This document shows positions 45,400-56,400 of a DNA stretch of 64,000 nucleotides, piece by piece. The stretch is taken from NCBI GenBank assembly GCA_012932865.1, contig SAXG01000046.1:1-64000 (forward strand), read 5' to 3'. This DNA is from Amylostereum areolatum. Taxonomy: Eukaryota > Basidiomycota > Agaricomycetes > Russulales > Stereaceae. Below the pieces are notes generated by a model that was not told the origin of the DNA, did not search any database, and saw nothing but the letters and a program-made list of their open reading frames with translations. The stretch's first letter is position 1; each line of letters begins with the position of its first letter. Position numbers and translations under genes: made by a program.

Positions 45400-46014
45400 C
45401 TAGAAGAAGTCCGCCGCGATGGGGCGACGGCCGAGGAGTTTCTTGGTGAGGTAGCCGGCTTTTACTGCCTGGCGGATCTTATGTTCGTGGTGGCGGCGAC
45501 GAAGGGTCTTACCCTTGATGGTGGGACGGAGGACTGGTGGCGGGGTGGATTCGGGGGTCCGGCGGTTAAACTGGGAGACGGAGGTGAAACTGGTTTGGAG
45601 GATCGGGTTGGGGGCGTCCTGGATGAGGTATGTGTGGTAGGTGGGGGCGTGGAGGGTGAATTCAAGGCGTTCGAGATCTATGTTGATGCACGTAGTGATC
45701 CGGACGTATAGGGCGAGGACGACAGTACCGTGATCCTTGTGCCACCTCCACTCGAAGATGCGGAAGTTGAGGCTGTGCGCGGTCCAGGGATCTTTCTTGC
45801 AGAGGTTCTGTACGGGGACGAGGCAGTTGACGGTGACGGCGTCGGACCAAGGGTAGGGAAGTGGTGCGTCGTCGCGGGGGGTGATCGGCTTTCCGTTGAA
45901 CGGGAGGAAAACCGGTGCGTTCGGGAGGTCCGTGGTGGGAGTTTTTAACGTCGTAGAGACGGCAGAGGTAGATGGAGAGAGGGGTGCGAGGTAGGCGTAG
46001 GGGTAGACTGTCCA
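45400..46014 (-). CDS. A1 pre-Gag ORF without any AUG
   Basis: An open frame of about 205 codons between the PBS and a TAG at 45402, in frame with Gag. It contains RIFEWRWHKDHGTVVLALY and HAPTYHTYL and a basic tail (KGKTLRRRHHEHKIRQAVK). A4 encodes a related protein (RIYEWRWNHDHGRQTILCLY), so it is not random. The minus strand has no ATG in any frame from the predicted RNA start (46160) to the Gag ATG, so translation would need a non-AUG start. Function unknown. Confidence 0.6.
   Translation of the reverse strand, partial: WTVYPYAYLAPLSPSTSAVSTTLKTPTTDLPNAPVFLPFNGKPITPRDDAPLPYPWSDAVTVNCLVPVQNLCKKDPWTAHSLNFRIFEWRWHKDHGTVVLALYVRITTCINIDLERLEFTLHAPTYHTYLIQDAPNPILQTSFTSVSQFNRRTPESTPPPVLRPTIKGKTLRRRHHEHKIRQAVKAGYLTKKLLGRRPIAADFF
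46005..46014 (-). promoter_or_regulatory. A1 self-complementary primer binding site
   Basis: TGGACAGTCT on the minus strand, 2 nt inside from the LTR. It is the exact complement of AGACTGTCCA at 46160-46151 in the LTR. A4 has the same pair (62823-62814 and 62969-62960). Confidence 0.8.
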
Positions 46015-46016
46015 GG

Positions 46017-46439
46017 TGTCAGAAACGCAGTTTATGAGACCGATGGAACCGCCTAAGTCGCAACGATGGGAGGAGCAAGAGAGAACAGATAGATTCGAGA
46101 GTGTCAGGCCTAGGGTAGTGCAACGTGCGCTACAGTACCGTATGACGAGATGGACAGTCTGAGGAAAAGGGAAAAGGGATACTGTCCTTATATACAAGTG
46201 GGAACGATGGTGCGATGCGATGCGATAGTGGTGCGAGCGGGGGGAACAATAAGAAAGGAGTCATGGGGAGGAGGGCGGGAGTCCGGAGCAATGATGTCAT
46301 AGATAAGGATGCGGAACACCGTTCGGAAGTCCGGGCAGTGACGTCGTTGGAGCATGTGATGCGAAGGAAAGTCATGTGCCGTGACGCGTCGCGTGTACAA
46401 GGTCTGCAAACGAAGAAAGAAATGGAGCGATCCGTGACA
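46017..46439 (-). repeat. A1 5' LTR
   Basis: 423 bp, minus orientation. The TATA box TATATAAG starts at 46194 and the predicted RNA 5' end is at 46160. The right flank is Copia gag. Confidence 0.95.
46187..46194 (-). promoter_or_regulatory. A1 LTR TATA box
   Basis: TATATAAG on the minus strand, 34 nt upstream of AGACTGTCCA, the predicted 5' end that pairs with the PBS. Confidence 0.7.
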
Positions 46440-47792
46440 AGGGTGTAATGTGATCCAGTATACATTCTCCTGCTTTGTGACGTGCCCCACAGTAGTGTCT
46501 CCCTTTGAAATGGTGCGTCTGCCAGACCCACGGAGTTCAATGATGAAACCCCGTTCCTCAAGCATGCCGACCAAAATGAACCGGTGCATAGCGAGAGGGG
46601 CATGGAGGACCTTGTTCAGGGTAACCTCCATTCATTTCCCTTCAACAACAGAGACCGCGCGCACTGTGCCAACGCCTATATAGGTCATCTGGCCACCATT
46701 TCCGAGTGTTATTGGACGCGAGTCCTTTAACGGTGTGTATGACTCGAAATCGCCTCGGTGCGGGGTTACATGTTGTGAACAGCCAGAATCCAACATCCAA
46801 CGGGTGTGCCCAGGGGCGATATACCAGGAAACCTTCATGTCATTGGCGTCCGAAGACGAAGACACCTGCAAGGTATTTACAGTAGGTCCCCCGCCGCCGC
46901 CCCCTCCACCTTTCTTCTTCGCCTCTTCCTCATCCTTCTTGCGCTTGCGACATTCAGCCCTTTTGTGGCCAGGCTTGTCGCAGTAGTAACATTTGAGGTC
47001 CTTGTTGTTTTTCTTCTGCGCAGATGACGACGATGAGAATCCTCCTCCCTTTCCTTTTCCTCCTGCCTTGGAGAACGCGAGGGTAGCGACTTTACCCTTG
47101 CGACGAGACTCCTCCTCGATGATGCGAATGAAGATGTCTTCAGAATTCGCCTTGGTGATGTCAGGGAAGGAGTTGAGGATGACATGAACTAACTCCTGGA
47201 AGGAGTCAGGGAGAGCCTTGAGGACGACGAAGGCGTGGAACATGTCGGATAGTCCGAGACCATTATCGCCTAGGATATTGTACTCCTCCGTCATCTTGTC
47301 GATTTGAGGACGAAGGGGCTCCGACTCGGAGAGGCGATGTTGTTGGTAGAGATCGAAGCTGGTGAATGCGGTCATGATGCCAGGTCTGGAGTAGATCCCC
47401 TCCAGGACCTCCCAGGCACCATAGGACAATGTGCAGTACTCTATCTTGCTGCGCACAGCAGTGACACAAGCGAGTTTGAGAAGACCGAAGGCTGCATCAT
47501 CATCGTCTTCCCAGTCTCCTCTGACTTCATTGTAGTCTTTGCCAGAGAGAGTGGAGAGTTCCAACTTGGGCGCCGATGTAATTTTGATGGTAAGTTCACC
47601 CTTGGCTTCCGCATCCTTCTTCTTCTTCTCGAAGCCAGTGATCTCTGTGCTCGTCGAGGGACGAGGCTTCTGGCCATTGACGACGTGCCACAGTTTCCTG
47701 CTCTGCAGCAGGTCCTGCATGTTGCGCGACCAGGATTTCCAGTTCGTCGCATCGAGTTTGACGAAGCTGGAAGGGAACGAGTTTGAAGACAT
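46440..47792 (-). pseudogene. Copia Gag and protease start
   Basis: Starts MSSNSFPSSFVKLDATNW at 47792. A Ty1/Copia-type gag (WKSWSRNMQDLLQSRKLWHV, YNILGDNGLGLSDMFHAFV) is followed by knuckle CYYCDKPGHKRAEC (near 46960-47000), a poly-Gly run and the protease motif RWMLDSGCSQHVTPH (near 46780). A TGA at 46634-46632 interrupts EGK/MEVTLNKVLHAP, where TGG is likely ancestral. The gene is then cut at 46440 by the A1 LTR. Integrase and RT of this copy are not in the window. Confidence 0.9.
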
Positions 47793-49717
47793 GATAAGTC
47801 TTGGTGGCGATAATCTGGGTTGAGGAGCGGTCAGACCCAGATCCCCAAAGTCGCAAAGAGGCAGCAACCCTCCCCTATGTCTGTACTCTAAACCAGAAAC
47901 CCAAAGGTTCCTGCTCTGCCTCGACGTCTATGCGCGCCTATAGTACTTGTATGAACAGTTATAGTATGTGATGCGCAGTTGTAACAGGTGCTCCAGCGGT
48001 GGATTGACTACCTCCCTCTGGATTGGGACACCTAAACCGGTCCGCATTTAAGGGCACCAGCCAACCGTTCACAAGCACCTATAGCATCACGCTAGGCTCC
48101 CCTAGCGCTTGCCTAATTACCTAAGTATAGTAATTATGTACTGGCTTAGCGACGACACGAGCGTCGCCAGAGGCCCTTCCTGCCAGCTTCCTCAAGTGAG
48201 GTCACTTGGTTTCAGGGTGCTACGATACTACACGTCCTAAGACGTCTTCAGGGCGGCTGGGAACGAAACGCCCGCACGCAACCTGGGTAAGTAAAAGTCC
48301 ATGCCCCTAATAGGCCAAACTGTATCGTAGCGCGCAGAGGGACGGAGGACAAGAGGACTCGCAACGGCTTCTGCCCGCTTCAGGGCTCCCTCACCGCGCT
48401 CGTGTTACCCCTTCAGGGTGAGGACACAATGCAAGGCCCGGGGCCAAGCAAATTGGGGAGCGAGTGGGACTAATGAAAGTTACTCGCCTTTGAAGAACTT
48501 TGTACAACTTCAGGGCTAGATAGATAGGCCAGGGCCCATAACCTGTTGAACAGACTTATCCAAGTCAGTGAGACGCTCAGTCGAAGGGATACTTCGAGTA
48601 ATGTATTATACCTTATCCAAGTCAGTGAGACGCTATAGTAAGGTATGTAAGTAAGAGAGAAATAAGTGGAAGGTATAAAGGATTGCTCACCTCAGTCGAA
48701 GGGATACTTCGAGTGAGGAGGCAGGACGAAATATGAGAGCCTTATATATGGGGATGGGCAACGACCAATTGAATAGCGTGACGTTCCCACGGTACCTTAC
48801 TTCATTAGCACCTTGTCGCACCCAGCTCCCCCATGCAATACTCAACATGAGCTTCCACAGAGGCCGAAAAAATCTTTAAAAATAGTGATAATTTTATTTC
48901 GACACCTTTAAATCATTTGTACAGATGAAATTTTTTCCATCCCTTTATCCTGGGAGATATGGTCAAAATACTACCAAAATGGACCCCATATGAACAGTAT
49001 GCGATGAAGCCCTTATTCATGTGTGGGATTGGTGTAAATAGACGGTATCTATAAGTGTGCCAGGCCACCAAAGAATCGGAAGAGGGGACGAGTTGTTGCT
49101 GCTGTCGGAAGGGGTTGATCTCGGGTGGATTTGAGTCGCGCGTCGACGAGCGCAGGCCTGGAGACACGTCAAAATATTTGACGCATCTGATTTACCCGAA
49201 GTCGCGCTGAGCTTCCGTATTGCCGAGGCTGCTGTGGCTTCCACATTCCACTAATAGGTATGGAACTCACAATGCAGGGCAATAATACTATTTTAAAGAC
49301 TCTCCATGTCTTCAAATGTGAATTATCACTATACATGATGAAGGGGGTGCCGAGCAAGGCGCAAAACAAGGTGTCAGTGAAATTTGGCGTATGGGAAAGT
49401 GACGTAAGCGTCACGGTGCGCAATTGACCGTTGCCCATCCCCATTATATACCCAAACCGCTGTGCCATAAGAGCCAATCATAAAAGCCGTAAGAAGGTGG
49501 TGCCATAGTGTAGCATAATTAATCAGCGCCAAGAGTGCACTCAGTCATCCACCACAGCTTTCATGTGAAAGCATACAGTAAGAATCACATGCTCCGCACA
49601 GCCTCGCACAGCCGATTCCATATTGTTCCGGTTCTTCCCAGAACCTTCCGTTCCTTTCCGTCACATATTACATAATGTAGTTGAAGCTAGAGATCGTCCG
49701 CATTACTATCTTCAACA
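47793..49717 (-). repeat. Copia 5' leader and LTR (minus)
   Basis: The block from 49717 (TGTTGAAGATAG on minus, a typical Copia LTR start) down to the Gag ATG. Without the 695-bp insert it is about 1.2 kb. The part 48420-49717 matches 23469-24060; the part 47793-47999 matches 63617-63820. CGAAGTATCCCTTCGACTGA repeats and TATATAAG (48748 side) are present. I could not fix the inner LTR edge or a tRNA-type PBS. At 49718 it abuts the A5 fragment, so the Copia probably inserted there. Confidence 0.65.
48749..49443. mobile_element. 695-bp inverted-repeat element inside the Copia LTR
   Basis: The ends TGGGGATGGGCAACG and CGTTGCCCATCCCCA are perfect inverses, and similarity extends about 35 bp. It is flanked by TTATATA on both sides (48742-48748 and 49444-49450). 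The related LTR at 23730 gives the uninterrupted site. An 84-codon minus ORF (48913-49167) has no recognised motif, so this is probably a non-autonomous DNA transposon. I cannot name the superfamily; a 7-bp duplication is uncommon. Confidence 0.85.
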
Positions 49718-50752
49718 CAACGAGCTCACGATGACTACTCGGGACGTCACTGACTTCATCACCGAGTTTGAACTGCTGGCGGCTATGACGGAATACGACG
49801 AGGAAGCGCTGATCCACTTCTTCAAGAAAGGACTGCAGCAAGAACTCGGCAAGCAGGTGGCCCAGTCGTACCCATTCCCCACTGACCTCGTGGAGTGGAA
49901 GGAGCGCGCCCGCCGCATTAACCACCAATGGCTCGAGGAGAACCCGGAGAGGAAGAGCAGTCAGTCCAAGGGGGCTGTCGCGCTCACCTCGAACGGTTCG
50001 GCCAACGACCCCTCGTCACGCCGAGTCGGCGCCTTCACCAACACCTCGACCCGCCCTGCAAAGCTGACAGATGACGAGTGCGCAAAGATGATGCGTGAGG
50101 GCAGGTGCTTCATGTGTCGACAGGCCAGTCACGTCTCCCGCGACTGCCCCAACCGCAACTCGAGCACGTGACGGGTGGGCACAGTGGAGACTGGATCTAA
50201 GCCCCCCCCCCACTGACGAGCATGGCTCCACCCACTGCGAAAGCAGCTCCCGACCCGTCCAAAACCATCGCGGCGATCACTCGCCAGCTGAAGGATCTAG
50301 ACGCGGAAGGCAAGGAGCAGGCAGTAGCACTGTTGAAGGACATCCTGGAATCGCAGGATTTTTGAAATGCCCCCCAGTCGCGTCGTCTGGTGGAGGCAAA
50401 GGACTTTTGGTATCATCGTCGAATCGTTTCGCTGTATTATCATCCATGCACACCTGTGAGCAATCATATCCCCCGTGTTTGTATCTGTCTACTGTCACCA
50501 AGAACAGGCAAACACCATCGATCACGCTCAAGGTCAAGCTGATCGGACGAGTTACCAAAAGAGAAATCGACGCAGACGCATTGCTTGATAGCGGCGCAGA
50601 AGGAATTATCCTCAACCGAAGCTTCGTTGAACGCAAGAAGCTTACCACAAGAAGACTAGAAAACCCGTTCCCCGTGCGTAATGTGGACGGCACCGAGAAC
50701 ATCATGGGCTGGGTACGCAACACAACGACCCAGCGGATCTGGATATACTCGC
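49718..50752 (+). pseudogene. A5: family A Gag-protease fragment (plus)
   Basis: Starts mid-Gag (NELTMTTRDVTDFITEFELL), with knuckle CFMCRQASHVSRDC near 50107 (one Gly-to-Ser change), ends Gag at CAG GAT TTT TGA (about 50360-50365), then protease (LLDSGAEGIILNRSF) to 50752, where C2 begins. Orientation is opposite to A1 and A4. A TGA after SSTR (near 50170) and indels break it. Confidence 0.88.
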
Positions 50753-51365
50753 TGTTACAACTCGATCGAGGTATTTCATTTCCTATTGCCTTATTAGGAA
50801 AGACGTCGCTAAACTGTTACAACTCGTTCAAGGTACTTCATTTCCTGTTGCCTTATTAGGAAGGACGTCGCTAAACAATGAGTTACGACTGTGCCCCAGC
50901 TCGTAACCGTTCCAACGACATAGCCACGACTGTGCCACAGTTCGTCGGCATCTCGACAACACAGCTACGACAGTGCCACTGTTCGTCGGCATCTCGACAA
51001 TGCAGCCACGACTGTGCCCCAGTCGCGTCCCCGTAGATACTCGATGCGACCGTTGCTCAATGTACATATATTTACTCGACCTCCTCTCTTATAAAAGGAG
51101 GCTCAATGAACGAGCCATTCTTCAGCTCGTTCTCTTTGTAAATACAGGACTGTTCTAATAAGAACCTCCTCTTCTAACGCTAAAGAGAATTCCAAGCAAA
51201 CTAAGTTGATAAGCTTGCCTAAGTCTTCCGTGAAGACTTACTGCTTCGCTTATCGACTTCAACCTTCGCATAAACCGAGACGTCTGGATCACCTGATCCC
51301 ACCTCTCACGCGTAAGAGTACTGTAGCCTGAGCCGCTTGTCACGTGATAAGGACCGTCCTTAACA
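50753..51365 (+). repeat. Family C LTR (C2, 5' LTR) with 62-bp start duplication
   Basis: The first 62 bp (50753-50814, TGTTACAACTCGATCGAGG...) are repeated at 50815-50876 with few changes; from 50815 the LTR is 551 bp. U3 has three full 41-bp minisatellite units. TATAAAAG at 51090 and AGCTCGTTCT at 51124. Confidence 0.9.
51090..51097 (+). promoter_or_regulatory. C2 LTR TATA box
   Basis: TATAAAAG, 34 nt before AGCTCGTTCT (51124-51133), the predicted RNA 5' end. Confidence 0.7.
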
Positions 51366-51367
51366 CT

Positions 51368-51377
51368 AGAACGAGCT
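51368..51377 (+). promoter_or_regulatory. C2 self-complementary primer binding site
   Basis: AGAACGAGCT, 2 nt after the LTR end, is the exact complement of 51124-51133. Confidence 0.8.
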
Positions 51378-51404
51378 CTCCTCTACACTAGCTCACCCTA
51401 CAGT

Positions 51405-52248
51405 TTGGCGCAGAGCGTCAAACGAAAACACCCACCACGGAACCAGCGGAACGAACCGCTGAAAAAAGACCATCAGACTTTGAAGTCCCTTATCTCCAAT
51501 CAAACTGTAGTCGAAGCTTCCCCAATGGAAAAGAAGATCATCGCTGGACATTTGATCCGTACAATCTCCTTTTTTACTACGACGGAGCCTTCAGCGCAAA
51601 GGAAAGTAAAGGAACATACAAATATCAGTGGGTCCCACCCATATACAGATAAAACCTTCCCCCAGCAGCAGAATACTACAGAGATAGATCTAAAAGAGAA
51701 AAAGAAGACGGAACCTACGACAACTCACATTGGAAGCGCCCAGATTATTCAAGACCTCATATCGGGCCCCTCTCATCAGAAGAACTCTGGAAACACCCGG
51801 ACGCACAAAAGGTCGAAGAGAAACCTTACACCGGGAATATTAAGGACTACTGGGAATTTGATCCCGATACCGACACAGCCGATACGACAACCGAACCACA
51901 GAACCCTCAAACCGAACTCCAGCATCCTCAAGAAGCCGCAACAACCGCACCGCATCCAGAAGAAACCGCGCCAGAACCTGAGAAAGCAGTATCAGACACC
52001 CGAACAGAGTCTGATTCCAGAGGAAGTCGAGAAAGCAGCCCATCAAGCACAGCAGAAGCGGAAGGATATACAGAGAAACCAACAAGATCTCCATCAGTTA
52101 AATCAGACGAAGATATCTTCGGAACCAGAAGAGGAAGACAAGGAAATCTATTCGGAAGACCCGAGAACTTCACAACAATGGGAGACGCCGCCACCCTCGG
52201 TACCCAACCCCGCCACCGCACTTGGCAATGTCCCCCCTGGAGAGACTA
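51405..52248 (+). pseudogene. C2 pre-Gag ORF1
   Basis: Frame ending PWRD at TAA 52246-52248. Core: WTFDPYNLLFYYDGAF, KESKGTYKYQWVPPIYR, DNSHWKRPDYSRPHIG, NIKDYWEFDPDTDTAD, then an acidic Pro/Glu/Thr-rich half. The core resembles B1 ORF1. A TAA near 51650 replaces the Tyr codon found in C1. No ATG lies in this frame until 52178, so initiation is unexplained. The Gag frame is also open over the same DNA (51405 onward), and its translation there looks like a shadow (long Gln/Lys/Pro runs). Confidence 0.65.
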
Positions 52249-53498
52249 ATGTACCGTGCCAGACGCCTGCAACTCCAACACCAGCCGATCCCGCAAAACC
52301 GAGACATGAGACTCGATTCCCCATAGGATTCGGTTTAGGCGAACCAATAGAATGGAAAATGCCATCACCGTGGTCACCATCGCCTTCCGACCGATCGGCC
52401 GATAATAAGAAAGGAAAAGAAGTTCAGGACTACGTATTCAGAAGAGGAGCGACCGCGGATCTTCCGAAAGGATCGAGATACCCACCAGGGAATTCCCCAC
52501 CGAGAGGAACAGGGACAACCGGATCAAAGCCCGACGACAAGGATAAAGGATTCAAGCTAAACGCATTAGGAGTATATGACGGAAGGGATCGGGCAAAAGC
52601 AGCAAAGTTCGTAGAACAATGCGTACTTCGCTTCATAGCATTCCCCAACGCATATGCTGCCAACATGCGTAAGATAACCTTCGTGCTCTCACATCTCACC
52701 GATGGACCTGCCCTTCACTGGGCGTCCCTTTTAATAAGCAAAATCGATAAGATACGAGATCACGGCCTAGATCCAGAAGTGTACCTTCCATGGACGGTGT
52801 TCCGCGACTACTTCTTAGAGACCTTTGGAGAAATAGACCCCGGAAGGGACGCTAGATTCAACATACAGCGCCTGGAACAAGGCACTATGGAAACCAAAGA
52901 TTATATCACGATCTTCAGAGACTATGCCATGGAAGCTGGTTATGATCATAAAGCATTGATCGACCAATTCAAGAGAGGACTGCGCAACGATATCGTAGTC
53001 AAGATTCTCAAGAGAGATCACATCTCGAACGATATTGACGAATGGTATGAACTCGCATTGCGCATTGATAATAACTGGCGAGAAGCTCAAGCATTCCAAC
53101 GACATTATACAAGACCAATGAACCCGACGAGCGATCTCACACTCCTGTACAAGAAACCACAGACGTACGTTCCATTCAGAAGAGGAAACGGAAACAAAGG
53201 GAACACTACAACCGCCAGAGTCGCTCAAACAGGAAATAACGGCCGAAATTTCAGACGCCTTACCCCGCAAGAACACATAGAACTCCAGAAATCAGGATCA
53301 TGCTTCTACTGCCGGAAGCCAGGACACATCTCCAGGAACTGCCCAGAGAAATGCACCTAAACAACGATCAATGCACGAACAGCGAATCTAACATCAGAAG
53401 AATCCCCAATTGATCAGATCACCAAGCTTGTGAACAAGATGGACAGCGAAACGTTTGCATGCACTGCCAACATGTTCAAAGACAATCAGGGTTTTTAA
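52249..53498 (+). pseudogene. gag: C2 Gag
   Basis: The Gag frame: TPTPADPAKPRHETRF, GEPIEWKMPSPWSPSPSD, capsid-like core (FKLNALGVYDGRDRAKAAKF, HLTDGPALHWASLLI, YFLETFGEIDPGRDARF), knuckle CFYCRKPGHISRNC near 53302. A TAA at 53358-53360 (CAA in C1) truncates it, but the frame then continues (SPIDQITKLVNKMDSETF) to TAA 53496-53498 after GGT TTT. The true start is unclear; the first in-frame ATG is about 52354. Pol follows in the -1 frame. Confidence 0.82.
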
Positions 53499-56400
53499 AT
53501 CATCCTTCAAACACGGCTGTTGAAAGGACACAGACAATAAACTTTTCAAGTCAATCTCCTGTGCAGGAAACAGAAGATAACATAAATAGAACAGTGTATA
53601 TAAGGTCATACCAAGACGGAGCAACACATGCTCCATCAATTCATATACCTGTTATGTTTCATGGAAAGTTCCGTAAAGCCGCAGCAAAAGCGCTACTAGA
53701 TAGCGGAGCAAGCAGCACCCTGATCCATCCAGATTTCGTACGAAAACACAAGATGAATCTAATCCAGCTCAAGAAGCCGATACCAATATACAACGTTGAT
53801 GGATCTCGAAACACTCTGGGAGAGATCAAACAGAAAGTATATCTTCCAACGACGATGAAGGGAATCAACGGAGAAGTTCACCGCAAAAATTTAGGGTTAT
53901 TCGTCACAGCCCTAGGAGGAGACGAAGTGATCTTAGGAACCCCTTGGCTCAAAAAACACAATCCTAACATCGATTGGAGAAAGAGACAGATTACACTACA
54001 AACATGTCCAGGCACGTGCTCCACTACAAGTAAAACAATGACCGTCCAAGGAAAGGACGAACCCTTTCTACAATCATTCGAAGAACAAAAAGCAAACCAT
54101 CACGCAACAGTAGAAGAACAAGAAGATCCCGAATTCGATTCCGATCTCGTCGAGATCAAGATAATCAGAACATTCTATGGGAAAGCTAACATAGAAACGA
54201 TACCAGTTGCAGAAGAAACAAACGAAACCAATACCTGGATAACGGCAAGAGCAACTAAGGCACAAGAACTCGCAGAAAGAGCGGCCATGGGAGAGAAGAA
54301 GAAGACACTCGATGAGATGATTCTGCCCAGTTACAAACAATATCAGAAGGTATTCGAAAAGAAGGCGTCGGAACACTTTCCAATCAGTAGACCTTGGGAT
54401 CATGCGATAGACCTGACCGAAGGATGGAAACCTCGGAATTGTAAACTGTATCCAATGACGGTACCAGAACGAAAAGAACTGGACACATTTGTAGACGAAC
54501 ATCTATGAAAAGGATACATCCGAGAATCAAAATCAGAGATATCGTCGCCCTTCTTTTTTATCAAGAAGAAAGATGGATCTCTTCGACCAGTACAGGACTA
54601 TCGCTATCTCAACTCCATCACAGTAAAAAATGAATACCCGATCCCGCTCATCTCAGATCTCATCGACAAATTAAAAGGCGCTAAGATCTTCTCAAAGCTC
54701 GATCTCCGATGGGGATACAACAATGTTCGGATCAAAGAAGGAGATCAATGAAAGCTGTGTTCAAAACAAACAGGGGCCTGTTTGAACCAATGGTAATGTT
54801 CTTCGGACTAACCAACTTGCCCGCAACATTCCAAGCAATGATGAACGCACTGTTCAAAGAATTAATAGACACAGGAAAGGTAGTGGTATACATGGATGAC
54901 ATATTAATATTCACAGAAACACTCGACGAACATAGAAAACTGATGAAAGAAGCTCTTCAAATTCTGGAACAGAACAATCTGTTCCTGAAACCAGAAAAGT
55001 GCTTCTTTGAACAATCATTGGTCGAATACCTAGGCGTGATAATCACGCACAACAAGGTACAGATGGACCCGATCAAAGTTCAAGGACTATCCGAATGGCC
55101 CACACCGAGAAAAGTAAAAGAAGTTCAATCATTCCTCGGATTTGGAAATTTCTATCGACGCTTCATCAAAGACTATTCTAAGATCGCAAGACCACTATTC
55201 CAGCTCACAAAGAAGGACCATGATTGGAACTGGATGACCGAATGTGAACATACCTTCGAAAGACTGAAACACGAATTCACGTCGTTCCCAGTCTTGATCA
55301 TGCCTGACGAAAACAAACCATTCCGTATAGTAAGTGACGCCTCCGATTTCGCGTACGGAGCTATTCTATCACAACCAGATGAGATCGAAAGATGGCACCC
55401 GGTCGCGTACCTGTCCAAATCACTGTCACCAGCGGAACAGAATTACGAGATATACGACAAAGAACTCTTAGGAGTAGTAAAAGCCCTAGAGCACTGGCGA
55501 CACTATCTAGAAGGAGCGAACTACAAGATTGAAATCTGGACAGATCATAAAAATCTAGAATACTTCACAACAGCTCAGAAACTTAATTGACGGCAAGCAC
55601 GATGGAGCTTGTACCTATCCCGCTTTGACTACACCCTGGTGCACAAACTAGGAAGTACAAATAAAGCAGACGGACTTTCTAGAAGATCAGATCATAAAGA
55701 AGACATTCCAGACAACGACGAACGAATCTTACTCCATCCTTCGATATTCAAGGCTAGAGCCACCGGAAGAGGAGCAGTCAAAGCGATCAGAGATAAAGAA
55801 CTTCTCAAGGAACTAAGGAACTTCTCACACCTAGATGATGAAGTCTGGACAGCACTAGATACGATCAAAAGATCGGGACCACGAACCCTTGCAAAAGGAA
55901 TCGAAGATTGGAACTTTGAGAACGATTTGATCATCAGAAAAGGAAAGATCTACGTACCACAGAACCTCGAACTTCGACGTATGATCCTAAAATCACATCA
56001 TGATCTCCAAACGATCGGACATCCAGGCGAAATGAAAACTCTAGAACTGGTACAAAGAAACTTTTGGTGGCCAAAGATGATTTCCTTCGTAAAAGGCTAT
56101 GTTCAAGGATGTCCCGTATGCCAGTCAACAAAGAATGTCACACATCCGGCAAAACATCCATTACAACCTACGGAAATACCAGAACGACCATGGGAAACGA
56201 TCACATCAGACTTCATCACAGATCTTCCGATCTCCAATGGATTTGATTCGATCAACGTAGTCGTCGACAGGTTCACCAAAACCGCAGTATTCACACCGTG
56301 CCTAAAGATGATCAACGCAGAAGGAACAGCTGATCTTCTGATTGACAACGTCTACAGATGATTTAGACTGTGGAAAAGAATGATATCAGACAGAGGTCCT

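Larger units (their letters stand above)
29234..46439 (-). mobile_element. Family A chromovirus A1 (minus), nested host of B1 and PIF
   Basis: Two 423-bp LTRs (29234-29656 and 46017-46439) differ at only three positions, so they are one insertion. The internal DNA is split by a PIF/Harbinger element (30133-33240) and by B1 (34972-42489). With these removed, the order on the minus strand is LTR, PBS, pre-Gag ORF, Gag, Pol, chromodomain, PPT, LTR. Flanks are GGTAT on the left and AGGGT on the right, so there is no target duplication; the right flank is Copia gag. Confidence 0.92.

Noticed and set aside
44263..45711. Long plus-strand ORFs opposite A1 Gag and pre-Gag
   Set aside because: Antisense of conserved coding frames. 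Their abundance of ATG only reflects the missing CAT on this strand.
47793..49717. tRNA-type primer binding site for the Copia element
   Set aside because: I looked for the usual initiator-Met type PBS next to the leader and saw none I could defend; the inner LTR edge is also unclear.
51405..52248. Gag frame upstream of 52249 in C2 as the Gag N-terminus
   Set aside because: The translation is Lys/Gln/Pro-rich without order, while the overlapping frame is conserved with C1 and resembles B1 ORF1.
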